Below are positions 35,307 through 44,900 of a stretch of 64,000 nt of DNA, in pieces. Within the stretch, counting starts at the first letter, position 1, and each line of letters begins with the position of its first letter. The position numbers were made by a program, and so were the translations under genes. Source of the DNA: Cryobacterium algoricola (GTDB taxonomy: Bacteria; Actinomycetota; Actinomycetes; Actinomycetales; Microbacteriaceae). Under the pieces are notes generated by a model. The model had not been told where the DNA came from. It did no database searches and worked only from the letters and a program-made list of their open reading frames with translations. The stretch covers positions 62,001-126,000 of the forward strand of contig NZ_SOFG01000018.1 of NCBI RefSeq assembly GCF_004402485.1. Reading direction: 5' to 3'.

Positions 35307-36932
35307 ATGAGCAAATGGACGGCAATCGCGGTCCTCGGCAGTGCGCAGTTCGTCATGGTGCTCGACAGCACCGTGATGAATGTGTCGATCTCGACCGTTG
35401 TCACCGACCTGGACACTACGGTCGCCGCCATGCAGAGCGCGATCACGTTCTACACCCTCACGATGGCGGCGGTCATGCTGCTCGGCGCCAAGCTCGGCGA
35501 TATCTGGGGCCGGCGGCGTGCGTTCGTGATCGGCGCGATCGTCTACTCGTGCGGTTCACTGTTGACGGCGCTGAGTCCGAACTTCGCGGTGCTCTTCCTC
35601 GGTTGGTCTGTCATCGAAGGTCTCGGCGCCGTGCTGGTGATCCCGGCGATCGCCGCTCTCGTCGCGGAGAACTACCGGGACAGGGACCGGGTGACCGCGT
35701 ACGCGATCATCGGCGCCGTGTCCGGGGCGGCCGTCGCGGCCGGCCCCCTGATCGGAGGCTACGTCACGACCTACCTGAATTGGCGCTACGTCTTCGTGGC
35801 CGAGGTCGTGATCATGATCGGCGTCGTTCTCACCGGGCGCCTCATTTCCGACACCAGCAAGCCGAGCAGCACCCGGATCGACGTCCCGAGCGTTCTGCTC
35901 TCTGCGGCGGGCCTCGTCCTCGTCGTCTACGGGATGCTGCAGAGCAAGACCTGGGGCTGGATCCTCCCGAAACAGGCTCCCGAGATCAACGGCACCCGGA
36001 TCGAGCCCCTGGGACTGTCCCTCGTTCCATACCTGATCCTGCTGGGCGTCTTCCTGCTCTGGCTGTTCACCGGTCGCCAACGGCGCCTGCGCGAGACCGG
36101 TCGTGCCACGCTCCTCGACGTCGGAATGTTCTCGATCACGCAGCTCCGGTCCGGGCTCTCCGTGCTCGGCGCGCAGTACGCGTTCACCGCCGGGGTGTTC
36201 TTCATGATTCCGATCTACCTGCAGATGACCCTCGGCCTCAACGCCCTGGAAACCGGGCTGAAGATCTTCCCGCTGTCGATCGCGCTCATCCTCTTCTCCG
36301 TGGTGGGCACCCGGTTGTCGACGCTGTGGTCACCGCGCCGGATCGTGCGGGTCGGTCAGCTGGTCCTGGTGGGGAGCGCCGTCTGCCTGCTCGGTTCCGT
36401 CTCCTTGGACCTGAGGAGCGTCGTGTTCGGCATCGGGATGTTCACTGCGGGAGCTGCGCTCGGCCTTCTCGCCTCGCAACTCGGCAACGTGAACATGTCG
36501 AGCGTCGGCGAGGAGAGAACGAGCGAGGTCGGCGGGCTGCAGGGCGTCTTCCAGAATCTCGGCTCGTCGCTCGGTACTGCCTTGATCGGGTCGGTCCTGA
36601 TCGCGTCGCTCTCGACCTCGTTCCATAGCTCGGTGCAGAGCAGCAGCCTCCCCGACTCTGTGAAGTCCGCGGTCAGCACGCAGACGGAGGCCGGTATCGC
36701 CATCGTGCCCGTCTCGAGCGTGGCCGGCATCGCGACCGATGCCGGACTGTCGAGCTCCGACAGCGCCGAGCTGACCACGATCTACAGCGAATCGCAGGTG
36801 TCCTCCCTGCGGGTGTCCTTCTTCGTGCTGATCCTCGTCGCCCTCGGATCCCTGCTGTTCTCCCGGAACATTCCGAATCAGACCGTCGCGAGGCGCGAGG
36901 GGAAGGCCAGGGCGGCGCGGCAGACGCCGTGA
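35307..36932 (+). CDS. MFS multidrug exporter, DHA2 (EmrB/QacA) family, 14 helices
   Basis: The 541 residues begin 'MSKWTAIAVLGSAQFVMVLD', the characteristic first helix of DHA2 drug:H+ antiporters. Motif A is 'GAKLGDIWGRRRAFVIG' and antiporter motif C is 'AAVAAGPLIGGYV'. About 14 helices are predicted, with a long polar extracellular loop (about 430-500) before the last helix. The substrate is unknown. It stands alone between the giant surface protein and the SHOCT membrane protein, with no adjacent regulator. Confidence 0.9.
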   Translation: MSKWTAIAVLGSAQFVMVLDSTVMNVSISTVVTDLDTTVAAMQSAITFYTLTMAAVMLLGAKLGDIWGRRRAFVIGAIVYSCGSLLTALSPNFAVLFLGWSVIEGLGAVLVIPAIAALVAENYRDRDRVTAYAIIGAVSGAAVAAGPLIGGYVTTYLNWRYVFVAEVVIMIGVVLTGRLISDTSKPSSTRIDVPSVLLSAAGLVLVVYGMLQSKTWGWILPKQAPEINGTRIEPLGLSLVPYLILLGVFLLWLFTGRQRRLRETGRATLLDVGMFSITQLRSGLSVLGAQYAFTAGVFFMIPIYLQMTLGLNALETGLKIFPLSIALILFSVVGTRLSTLWSPRRIVRVGQLVLVGSAVCLLGSVSLDLRSVVFGIGMFTAGAALGLLASQLGNVNMSSVGEERTSEVGGLQGVFQNLGSSLGTALIGSVLIASLSTSFHSSVQSSSLPDSVKSAVSTQTEAGIAIVPVSSVAGIATDAGLSSSDSAELTTIYSESQVSSLRVSFFVLILVALGSLLFSRNIPNQTVARREGKARAARQTP

Positions 36933-36951
36933 CCGTGCCCATTCCCGAAAC

Positions 36952-36977
36952 CGCTGAACGACACTAGTTTGTCAGCG
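36952..36977. terminator. Inverted repeat after the DHA2 exporter
   Basis: CGCTGA (36952-36957) pairs with TCAGCG (36972-36977). It lies 20 bases after the exporter stop and before the SHOCT gene. No T-run follows, so a terminator role is tentative. Confidence 0.35.
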
Positions 36978-37023
36978 ACGAGGGCATCACACGGGTGTCC
37001 CGGTATCCGAGGAAAGACGGCTC

Positions 37024-37401
37024 ATGGATAATTTCTGGAACTTTGTGGGGTTCTTCTTCTGGTCCTTTGTCTTTCTGGCCTATCTCATGGTGCTCGTGAC
37101 CATCATCGGAGACCTGTTCAGCGACCACAAGGTCAGCGGCTGGGTCAAGGCCGTCTGGATGATCTTCCTGGTCTTCCTGCCCTTCCTCACGGCTCTCGTC
37201 TACCTGATCGCGCGGGGTTCCGGGATGTCCGAGCGCCAGGTGCAGCGCAGGCAGCAGTACCGGGGCGAGGCCGACCAGTACATCAAGACCGTCACGGGTA
37301 CCTCGCCGTCCGGTGAGATCGCGGACGCGAAGAAACTGCTGGATTCCGGCGTCATCACCCAGGCCGAGTTCGAGCGGCTCAAGGCCCGCGCGCTCGGCTA
37401 A
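37024..37401 (+). CDS. Membrane protein with PLDc_N-like helices and SHOCT domain
   Basis: The 125-residue protein has two hydrophobic segments (about 8-30 and 40-62; 'WVKAVWMIFLVFLPFLTALVYLIARG' is typical of the PLDc N-terminal type). After a basic linker the C-terminus is a SHOCT motif: 'EIADAKKLLDSGVITQAEFERLKARAL'-like, about residues 97-125. SHOCT modules are short oligomerisation helices of unknown detailed role. GAGGAAAGA before the ATG is the ribosome site. The DUF2252 gene follows after 49 bases, so the two may be co-transcribed. Confidence 0.85.
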   Translation: MDNFWNFVGFFFWSFVFLAYLMVLVTIIGDLFSDHKVSGWVKAVWMIFLVFLPFLTALVYLIARGSGMSERQVQRRQQYRGEADQYIKTVTGTSPSGEIADAKKLLDSGVITQAEFERLKARALG

Positions 37402-37450
37402 GCCGGAACCGGCGGAAAACGGTAGAGCAACGGCAGAGAGGTCGTCCAGC

Positions 37451-38908
37451 ATGTACGAGGACAGGGCCGCGCTCGACACTGTCGTCGAGCACGCGACTGT
37501 GGCGGAGCGCAAGGCAACGGGTAAGCAGGCCCGGGAGCACACCCCTCTCGCCAGTCACACGGGCTGGGTCCCGGCCGCGGACCGGCCGGACCCGGTCGCG
37601 TTACTCGAGGAACAGAACCTGACCAGGGAGCAGGACCTGGTGCCCGTGCGGCACGGCCGGATGCTGGTATCGCCGTTCACGTTCTACCGCGGTGCGGCCA
37701 GGATCATGGCCGCCGACCTCAAGGACACCCCGAGGTCCGGGCTGATCGTCCAGCTCTGCGGTGACGCGCACCTGTCCAATTTCGGCCTGTTCGCCTCGCC
37801 GGAGCGGGCCCTGCTCTTCGACCTGAACGACTTCGACGAGACCCTGCCAGGGCCCTTCGAGTACGACGTCCAGCGGATGTGCGCGAGTTTCACGATCGCG
37901 GCGCGCAACAACGGGTTCACGAGGTCCCAGATCCACGACGTGACGCTCGCCTCGGTGCGGGCGTACCGCGAGGCGATGGCCGAATTCGCGAAGATGCGCA
38001 CGATGGACGTCTGGTACGCCCGCATGACCGAGGAGACGGTCATGGCGACCCTCCAGGCCGCCGCCGGCAGGAAGAGCGGAGACCGGACCGAACGCAAGGC
38101 CGCCCTGAACGCCGAAAAGAGGACCAGGGCGATCGCGGACAAGGCCCGCACCCGCGACAGCCTGCAGGCGCTGTCGAAACTCGCGGAGTACGTCGACGGG
38201 GAGTACCGCATTATCAGCCAGCCGCCGATCATCATCCCCGTGCGGGAGCTGACCACGACGACGGGACTGACCCCGGACGCGATCGAGGAATCGGTTCGGA
38301 CGGCGTTTCGCTCCTACCGCGCCTATCTCCAGGACGACCGCCGCCAACTGCTCGAACGGTTCGAACTCGTCGACGTGGCCCGCAAAGTCGTGGGTGTCGG
38401 GAGCGTCGGCACGCGCGCATACATCGCGCTGCTCCAGGGGCGTGACCAGCAGGATCCCCTCTTCCTCCAGGTCAAGGAGGCCAGGGCGTCTGTGCTCGAG
38501 GACCACCTTTCCAGGAGCCGCTACGAGCAACCCGGCGAGCGCGTCGTACAGGGACAACGGATGATGCAGGCCGCGAGCGACATCTACCTCGGCTGGACGA
38601 AAGGGGTGCAGGAGAACCGGTACCTGTACTGGCGCCAGCTGCGCGATATGAAGGGGTCCGTCGTCGTGGAGAACATGGTGCCGTACGGCATGGGCCTCTA
38701 CGCCGGGCTGTGCGGCTGGACGCTCGCGCGCGCGCACGCCCGCTCGGGTGACCCCGTCGCCATCGCCGCCTACCTCGGGAAGAGCGACGCCTTCGACACC
38801 GCGATCACCGAGTTCTCGGTGCGATATGCGGAGCAGAACGATCGCGACTTCGAGGCCTTCGCCGAGGCCGTCCACTCCGGGCGGTTGCAGTCGATCGCCG
38901 GCCTGTAG
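37451..38908 (+). CDS. DUF2252 family protein
   Basis: I chose ATG 37451, preceded by AGAGAGG, giving 485 residues. The DUF2252 signature is clear: 'RHGRMLVSPFTFYRGAA', 'VQLCGDAHLSNFGLFASPER', 'LLFDLNDFDETLPGPFEYDV', 'VGVGSVGTRAYIALL', 'FLQVKEARASVLE'. The 'GDAHLSNF' and 'DLNDFDE' motifs resemble the catalytic and metal-binding loops of aminoglycoside-phosphotransferase-like kinases, so an atypical kinase is suspected from the family. Substrate and partners are unknown. It is soluble and has no signal peptide. Confidence 0.88.
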   Translation: MYEDRAALDTVVEHATVAERKATGKQAREHTPLASHTGWVPAADRPDPVALLEEQNLTREQDLVPVRHGRMLVSPFTFYRGAARIMAADLKDTPRSGLIVQLCGDAHLSNFGLFASPERALLFDLNDFDETLPGPFEYDVQRMCASFTIAARNNGFTRSQIHDVTLASVRAYREAMAEFAKMRTMDVWYARMTEETVMATLQAAAGRKSGDRTERKAALNAEKRTRAIADKARTRDSLQALSKLAEYVDGEYRIISQPPIIIPVRELTTTTGLTPDAIEESVRTAFRSYRAYLQDDRRQLLERFELVDVARKVVGVGSVGTRAYIALLQGRDQQDPLFLQVKEARASVLEDHLSRSRYEQPGERVVQGQRMMQAASDIYLGWTKGVQENRYLYWRQLRDMKGSVVVENMVPYGMGLYAGLCGWTLARAHARSGDPVAIAAYLGKSDAFDTAITEFSVRYAEQNDRDFEAFAEAVHSGRLQSIAGL

Positions 38909-38945
38909 CGAGGTCCCTCCGGACTCGGCGCGCAGCACCGCAGCC

Positions 38946-38951
38946 TAAGAT
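38946..38951 (+). promoter_or_regulatory. -10 element TAAGAT before the sugar ABC operon
   Basis: TAAGAT lies about 86 bases upstream of the binding-protein ATG and just after the DUF2252 stop. It is the best -10 candidate for the three-gene importer. The -35 is unclear. Confidence 0.35.
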
Positions 38952-39037
38952 TCAGGAGGGTCTTCCTCAGCGACGTCCCGCCTGTCTGCCGGCCACCGGC
39001 AACAGGCTGACGACCGGCCTCGAAGGACGACCCACCG

Positions 39038-40015
39038 ATGTTGCACAAATCCAGCCTGCTCGCCGGGCTCGCGGCCCTGATCCTGGTTCCGCTCACCCTC
39101 ACCGGATGCTCCGCCAACGGGAGCACCGCGACCGGGTCGGATGCGGCATCCGCCGGGAAGACGACCATCGCGATGGTCACCCACGGAAACCCCGGCGACG
39201 CGTTCTGGGACGTCGTCAAGAGCGGCGCGGAGCAGGCAGGGAAAGACCTCGGCGCGACCGTCACCTACCAGGGCGATGGCGACCCGGTGCGGCAGAGCCA
39301 GCTGATCGACTCGGCCGTCGCGACGCACCCGGACGGGCTGATCGTCTCGATGGCGAACCCCGACGGCGTCAAGGCGTCCATCGAGAAGGCCGTCGCGGCC
39401 GGCATCCCGGTGATCACGATCAACTCGGGACTCGAGGAGTCGCTCGCCTTCGGCGCGCAGACGCACGTCGGCCAGAGCGAGTATGCCGCGGGTCAGGCAG
39501 CGGGGAAGCGGCTTGCCGCGGCGGGAGCGACGAAGGTGATCTGCGTGATCCATGAGGCCGGTAATACGGGCCTCGAGGACCGCTGCCGGGGAGCCGCCGA
39601 CGGACTCGGCAGTGCCGTGACCAACGTGCAGGTCGACATCGCCAACCTCGCGGACGCCCAGAACACGATCAAGAGCACGCTCCTCGCCGACCCGTCCATC
39701 GACGGCGTGCTGAGCCTGAACCCGGGCGTCGCCGTCGCCGCGAGCCAGGCCATCACCGACGCAGGCAGCCGCGCGCAGCTCGCGACCTTCGACGTGTCCA
39801 AGGACGTGACGGCGCTCATCGAGGCCGGCTCGATCCTGTTCGCGGTCGACCAGCAGCCGTACTCCCAGGGCTACCTGCCCGTGGTCTTCCTCACCCTGCA
39901 GAAGCGCAACGGCGACGTCGTCGGCGGCGGCCAGCCGGTGTTCTCCGGACCCGGGTTCGTGACGAAGGAGAACGCGGCGCAGGTCGCCGGCTACGCCGCA
40001 CGCGGGACCCGATGA
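39038..40015 (+). CDS. Sugar ABC importer, ribose-type substrate-binding lipoprotein
   Basis: The 325 residues start with a lipoprotein signal ('LTLTGC', C24). The mature part is a type I periplasmic-binding fold (Peripla_BP_4, RbsB/FrcB type): 'IAMVTHGNPGDAFWDVVKSG', 'DGLIVSMANPDGVKASIEKA', 'GIPVITINSGLEES', 'VDQQPYSQGYLPVVFLTL'. It delivers a sugar or similar small ligand to the permease encoded next; the GATGA overlap couples their translation. The ligand cannot be named and no regulator or catabolic gene is adjacent. Confidence 0.93.
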   Translation: MLHKSSLLAGLAALILVPLTLTGCSANGSTATGSDAASAGKTTIAMVTHGNPGDAFWDVVKSGAEQAGKDLGATVTYQGDGDPVRQSQLIDSAVATHPDGLIVSMANPDGVKASIEKAVAAGIPVITINSGLEESLAFGAQTHVGQSEYAAGQAAGKRLAAAGATKVICVIHEAGNTGLEDRCRGAADGLGSAVTNVQVDIANLADAQNTIKSTLLADPSIDGVLSLNPGVAVAASQAITDAGSRAQLATFDVSKDVTALIEAGSILFAVDQQPYSQGYLPVVFLTLQKRNGDVVGGGQPVFSGPGFVTKENAAQVAGYAARGTR

Positions 40016-41046
40016 CGCAGGCAGCGACGGTGACCGAACGACCCGCCCGGCCTGGCCGCGGGGTCGCGCTGCTGCGCCGCCCCGAGGTCGGGGCCTTCGT
40101 GGCCGCCTTCGGGATCTTCCTGTACTTCTCGATCTCGACGTCCGCTTTCCTGACCCCGGCCGGCGTCGCGACCTGGCTCTATTCGTCGTCGCTGTTCGGG
40201 ATCATGGCCGTCGCCGTCGCGCTCCTGATGATCGGCGGAGAGTTCGATCTGTCCGCCGGCGCGATGACCGGAACGACCGGCCTGATCGTCGGCATCGCGA
40301 CGACGCAGTGGGGCCTGAACATCTGGCTCGCCCTCGTGCTCGCGCTCGCCGCGGCCCTCCTGGTCGGGGCGTTCAACGCCTGGCTCGTCACCTCGACCGG
40401 ACTGCCGAGTTTCATCGTGACCCTCGCGACCTTCTTCATCCTGCAGGGCCTCAACCTCGCCGTCACCAAGCTGCTCACCGGAACCGTGGCGATCCAGGGC
40501 CTCGGAGCCGTCACCGGCTTCGACCAGGCCCGGGTGCTCTTCGGCTCCTCGTTCCCGCTGTTCGGCATGGACGTCAAGATCTCGATCGTCTGGTGGATCC
40601 TGCTGACCGGGCTCGCGACCTGGGTGCTGCTGCGCACCCGCTTCGGCAACTGGGTCTTCGCGGTCGGCGGCCAGGCCGCAAGCGCCCGCCAGGTCGGCGT
40701 GCCCGTGCGCCGGGTGAAGTTCGGGCTCTTCCTCACGACCGCGGGCGCCGCCTGGCTCGTCGGCATGCTCCAGCTCTTCGACGTGTCGACCGTGCAGGCG
40801 ACGACGGGCATCGGCCAGGAGTTCGTCTACATCATCTGCGCCGTCGTCGGCGGCTGCCTGCTCACCGGCGGCTTCGGCTCGGCCGTCGGCGCGGCACTCG
40901 GCGCCCTCATCTACGGCATGGCCCTGCAGGGCATCGTCTTCGCGCAGTGGGACAGCAACTGGCTCAAGGCCTTCCTCGGCGGCATGCTCCTGCTCGCGGT
41001 GCTCGTCAACCTCTGGGTGCGCCGCCAGGCCGGTGAGCGTTCATGA
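40012..41046 (+). CDS. Sugar ABC importer permease (RbsC/FrcC type)
   Basis: A 344-residue permease with about 8-10 helices and the BPD_transp_2 pattern: '[20 protein letters not shown]', '[19 protein letters not shown]', '[20 protein letters not shown]' and '[20 protein letters not shown]'. The ATG overlaps the binding-protein stop by four bases and its own stop overlaps the ATPase start as ATGA. The three genes therefore form one tightly coupled operon. Confidence 0.93.
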   Translation: MTQAATVTERPARPGRGVALLRRPEVGAFVAAFGIFLYFSISTSAFLTPAGVATWLYSSSLFGIMAVAVALLMIGGEFDLSAGAMTGTTGLIVGIATTQWGLNIWLALVLALAAALLVGAFNAWLVTSTGLPSFIVTLATFFILQGLNLAVTKLLTGTVAIQGLGAVTGFDQARVLFGSSFPLFGMDVKISIVWWILLTGLATWVLLRTRFGNWVFAVGGQAASARQVGVPVRRVKFGLFLTTAGAAWLVGMLQLFDVSTVQATTGIGQEFVYIICAVVGGCLLTGGFGSAVGAALGALIYGMALQGIVFAQWDSNWLKAFLGGMLLLAVLVNLWVRRQAGERS

Positions 41047-41858
41047 CCGGGGCAGCGGATGCCGGCGCGCCCCTTCTCGAGGTGCGCGGGGTCGGCAAGA
41101 GCTACGGTTCGGTCTCCGCGCTCCGCGGCGTGACGGCCTCGGTCGCGGCCGGCGAGGTGCTCTGCGTGCTCGGCGACAACGGAGCAGGCAAGTCGACGCT
41201 CATCAAGATCCTCGCGGGCGCGCACGCGCCCACCGAAGGCACCCTGCTCGCCCACGGGGTCGAACGGCAGTTCGCGAGCCCCCGCGACGCGCTCGCCCTC
41301 GGCATCGCGACGGTGTACCAGGACCTCGCCCTCGTCCCGCTACTCCCGGTCTGGCGGAACTTCTTCCTCGGCGCCGAGATCACCGTCGGCCGCGGCCCGT
41401 TCCGCCGCCTCGACGTCGCCGCGATGCGCAGGGCCACCCGGGACGACCTCGCGCTGATGGGCATCACCCTCCGCGACGTGGACCAGCCGATCGGAACCCT
41501 CTCCGGCGGCGAGCGCCAGGCCGTCGCGATCGCGCGCGCGGTGCACTTCGGTGCCGGGCTCGTGATCCTCGACGAACCGACCTCGGCGCTCGGCGTCAGC
41601 CAGGCCGCGCTCGTGCTCCGCTACATCGCGCGGGCCCGCGACCGCGGAATCGGCATCGTGTTCATCACGCACAACCCGCACCACGCCTGGGCGGTCGGAG
41701 ACCGGTTCCTGGTGCTGCGTCGTGGCACGAGCCTCGGCGAGTTCGGGCGCGACGAGATCAGCCTCGAAGCGCTGACGGGGTTGATGGCCGGCGGCGCGGA
41801 GCTCGACGCGCTCGGACCCGAGCTGGACCGGGCGGCATCCGCCCGCGACCCGGCCTGA
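41043..41858 (+). CDS. Sugar ABC importer ATPase, single nucleotide-binding domain
   Basis: The 271-residue ATPase has Walker A 'GDNGAGKST', the signature '[14 protein letters not shown]', Walker B '[11 protein letters not shown]' and H-loop '[11 protein letters not shown]'. Ribose-type importers often use a fused two-domain ATPase of about 500 residues. This is the single-domain FrcA-like form and would act as a dimer with the permease. A GC-rich hairpin follows the stop. Confidence 0.93.
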   Translation: MTGAADAGAPLLEVRGVGKSYGSVSALRGVTASVAAGEVLCVLGDNGAGKSTLIKILAGAHAPTEGTLLAHGVERQFASPRDALALGIATVYQDLALVPLLPVWRNFFLGAEITVGRGPFRRLDVAAMRRATRDDLALMGITLRDVDQPIGTLSGGERQAVAIARAVHFGAGLVILDEPTSALGVSQAALVLRYIARARDRGIGIVFITHNPHHAWAVGDRFLVLRRGTSLGEFGRDEISLEALTGLMAGGAELDALGPELDRAASARDPA

Positions 41859-41862
41859 CGCC

Positions 41863-41885
41863 CCGCCCCACCCCGCTCGGGGCGG
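41863..41885 (+). terminator. GC-rich hairpin after the sugar ABC operon
   Basis: CCGCCCC (41863-41869) pairs with GGGGCGG (41879-41885) directly after the ATPase stop. It lacks a T-run but is well placed to separate the importer from the Pls-like gene. Confidence 0.5.
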
Positions 41886-41937
41886 AGGCGGGCGCCGGCT
41901 CGCGGCCGGCCGACACCTGCGCGTCACACGGCTGTTC

Positions 41938-41943
41938 TACACT
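41938..41943 (+). promoter_or_regulatory. -10 element TACACT of the Pls-like gene
   Basis: TACACT lies about 50 bases before the GTG at 41995, after the ABC-operon hairpin. The resulting leader would carry the GGAGGAGCGA ribosome site. Confidence 0.4.
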
Positions 41944-41994
41944 GGGGAATCGTCGTGCGGTGGCCAGCCCCGCAGCCCGAGCGGAGGAGCGAGC

Positions 41995-44900
41995 GTGACC
42001 CAGAACCCCGTCCCGCAGGGCACCGGCCAGGCCGAATCTCCGGCGGCGGCCCAGGCCGTGCTCGAGGCGGGGTCCCGCACCGCGGAGCCCCGCACCCTCA
42101 TCGACATCCTGTTCGCGACGGCGGCGCTGCACCCGGGTGCGCTCGCGCTCGAGGACCAGGTCGGCACCGTCAACTACCGGCAGTTGCAGCACCTCGTCAA
42201 CGAGCAGGCCCTCGCACTCAGCCAGGCCGGGGTGCGCCGCGGCGACACCGTCGGCATCCGGATCCCCTCCGGCACCCGGGACCTCTACGTCTCCATCCTC
42301 GCGACCCTGCGCGTGGGCGCCGCCTATGTGCCCGTCGACGCCGACGATCCGGAGGAACGCGCCCAGCTCGTCTTCAGCGAGGCCCGCGTCGTCGGCGTGA
42401 TCGGCGAGGGCGGCGCGTTCGCGTTCCGGTCGGCCGTCGACGGCGCCATGCTGGGGCAGCGGATGCTGCCGCCCGACGACGACCTGACTCTCGCCCACAC
42501 GCACCGCACCCTGCCCAGGGGCAGCGACGACGCCTGGGTGATCTTCACCTCCGGATCGACGGGGGTGCCCAAGGGCGTCGCGGTCTCGCACCGCTCGGCG
42601 GCGGCGTTCGTCGACGCCGAGGCCGGGTTGTTCCTGCGGGCGGACCCGATCGGCCCCGCCGACCGGGTGCTCGCGGGGCTCTCTGTCGCGTTCGATGCCT
42701 CGTGCGAGGAGATGTGGCTGGCCTGGCGCAACGGCGCCTGCCTCGTCTCCGCACCGCGTTCTCTCGTGCGCAGCGGCGTCGACCTCGGACCCTGGCTCAT
42801 CGCGCACGGCATCACCGTCGTGTCGACGGTACCGACCCTCGCCGCCCTCTGGCCGGAGGACGCCCTCGAGCGGGTGCGCCTGCTCATCTTCGGCGGCGAG
42901 GCCTGCCCGCCCGAACTCGCCGCGCGGCTGCAGGCCCGCGGCCGCGAGGTGTGGAACACGTACGGGCCGACCGAGGCGACCGTCGTCGCGTGCGCGGCGC
43001 CGCTCGACGGCAGCACGCCGATCCGGATCGGACTGCCCCTGGACGGCTGGGACCTCGCCGTCGTCGATGCCGCGGGCGCCCGCGTCGCCGAGGGCGAGAC
43101 CGGGGAACTCATCATCGGGGGAGTGGGCCTCGCCCGCTACCTCGATCCGGCCAAGGACGCCGAGAAGTACGCCCCGCACACCGGCCTCGGCTGGCCGCGG
43201 GCGTACCGCAGCGGCGACCTCGTGCGCTTCGAGGCCGCCGGGCTCGTCTTCGCCGGCCGCGCCGACGACCAGGTCAAGCTCGGCGGTCGCCGGATCGAAC
43301 TCGGCGAGATCGAGGCCGCGCTCCGCACCCTGCCGGGCGTCGCAGGGGCCGCCGCGGTGGTGCAGCGGACGCCGGCGGGGAACCAGGTGCTCGTGGGCTA
43401 TCTCGCGCTCGCCGACGGGGCATCCGCTCTCGACCGCGGCGCTGCCACCCTGCGGCTGCGCGAGGAACTGCCCGCCGCGCTCGTGCCGCTGCTGCACGTC
43501 GTCGCTGAGCTGCCCACCCGCGTCTCCGGCAAGGTCGACAAGGCCGCGCTGCCGTGGCCGCTCCCGGCGACCGGCGACGACACGGATGCCGGCCGGCTCT
43601 CGCCGACGGCGGCCTGGCTCGCCGAGAAGTGGGCCGCCATCCTCGGGTCCACCGTCGAGGGGCCGGACGCCGACTTCTTCGCCCACGGGGGCGGCTCGCT
43701 CACCGCCGCCCAGTTCGTCTCCGCACTCCGGGAAAGGTACCCGGACACCCGGGTCAACGACATCTACGACCACCCGCGGATCGGCGCACTCGCCGACGAG
43801 CTCGATTCCCGCACCCCGGCCGCCGCGACCGCCGCCCGCGCTGTGCTCCCCGTTCCGCTGCGCAGCCAGGTGCTGCAGACCCTGCTCGGCGTGCCGCTGC
43901 ACGCCCTCGTCGGCGCCCGTTGGCTCGTCTACCTCGCGGCGGCGAACAACCTGCTCGCGGCGGCCGGAGCACCCTTCGCGCCGACGCTGTCCTGGTGGTG
44001 GATCCTGCTCGGCTTCCTGGTGTTCGTCACCCCGCCGGGCAAGATGGCGCTCTCGGTGCTCGCCGCCCGGCTGCTGCTCCGGGGCGTGACACCCGGCGCG
44101 TACCCGCGCGCGGGATCGGTGCACCTGCGGCTCTGGCTCGCCGAACAGGTGTCCCTGCTCGTCGACGCCGTGAGCCTCGCCGGAGCACCCTGGATCAGCT
44201 ACTACGCCAGGGCTCTCGGCGCCCGCATCGAACCGGGCGTCGACCTGCACTCGCTGCCCCCGGTCACCGGGATGCTGTCCATCGGCGAGCGGGCCGCGAT
44301 CGAACCCGAAACCGACCTGTCCGGGTACTGGATCGACGGGGACGTGCTCCGCATCGGCCGGGTGAAGATCGGGGCCGGCGCCACGATCGGCGCCCGCAGC
44401 ACCCTCCTCGGCGGTGCGGTGATCGGCGAGGGCGCCATCATCGAGCCGGGCGCCGCCGTGTCTGGGCACGTGCCCGAGGGCGAACGGTGGGCCGGTTCGC
44501 CCGCCACCCGGGTCGGGGCCGCCCGCGGAGCCTGGCCGGCCGATCATCCGCCACGGGGCCGGCGCTGGCTGATCGCTTACGCCCTCGGCGCCCTCGGCAT
44601 GACCGCGATGCCCGCGATCGCGGTGATCCTCGCCGCACTCATCGTCGGCGCCGCGATCGGCGACGCCGGCACCCTCGGTGTGGCGCTCGGCCGGGCGGCG
44701 CTCGTGATGCCGCTCGCGGTCGTCGGCGCGGGGCTCGTCTACGCCTTGCTCGTCGTCCTCGCCGTCCGCGCCCTCGGGGTCGGGCTCCGCGAGGGCTACT
44801 ACCCGGTGCGCGGCCGGTTCGGCTGGCAGGTCTGGATGACCGAACGCATCCTCGACGGCGCCCGCACCCTGCTCTTCCCCGTGTACGCGAGCCTGCTCAC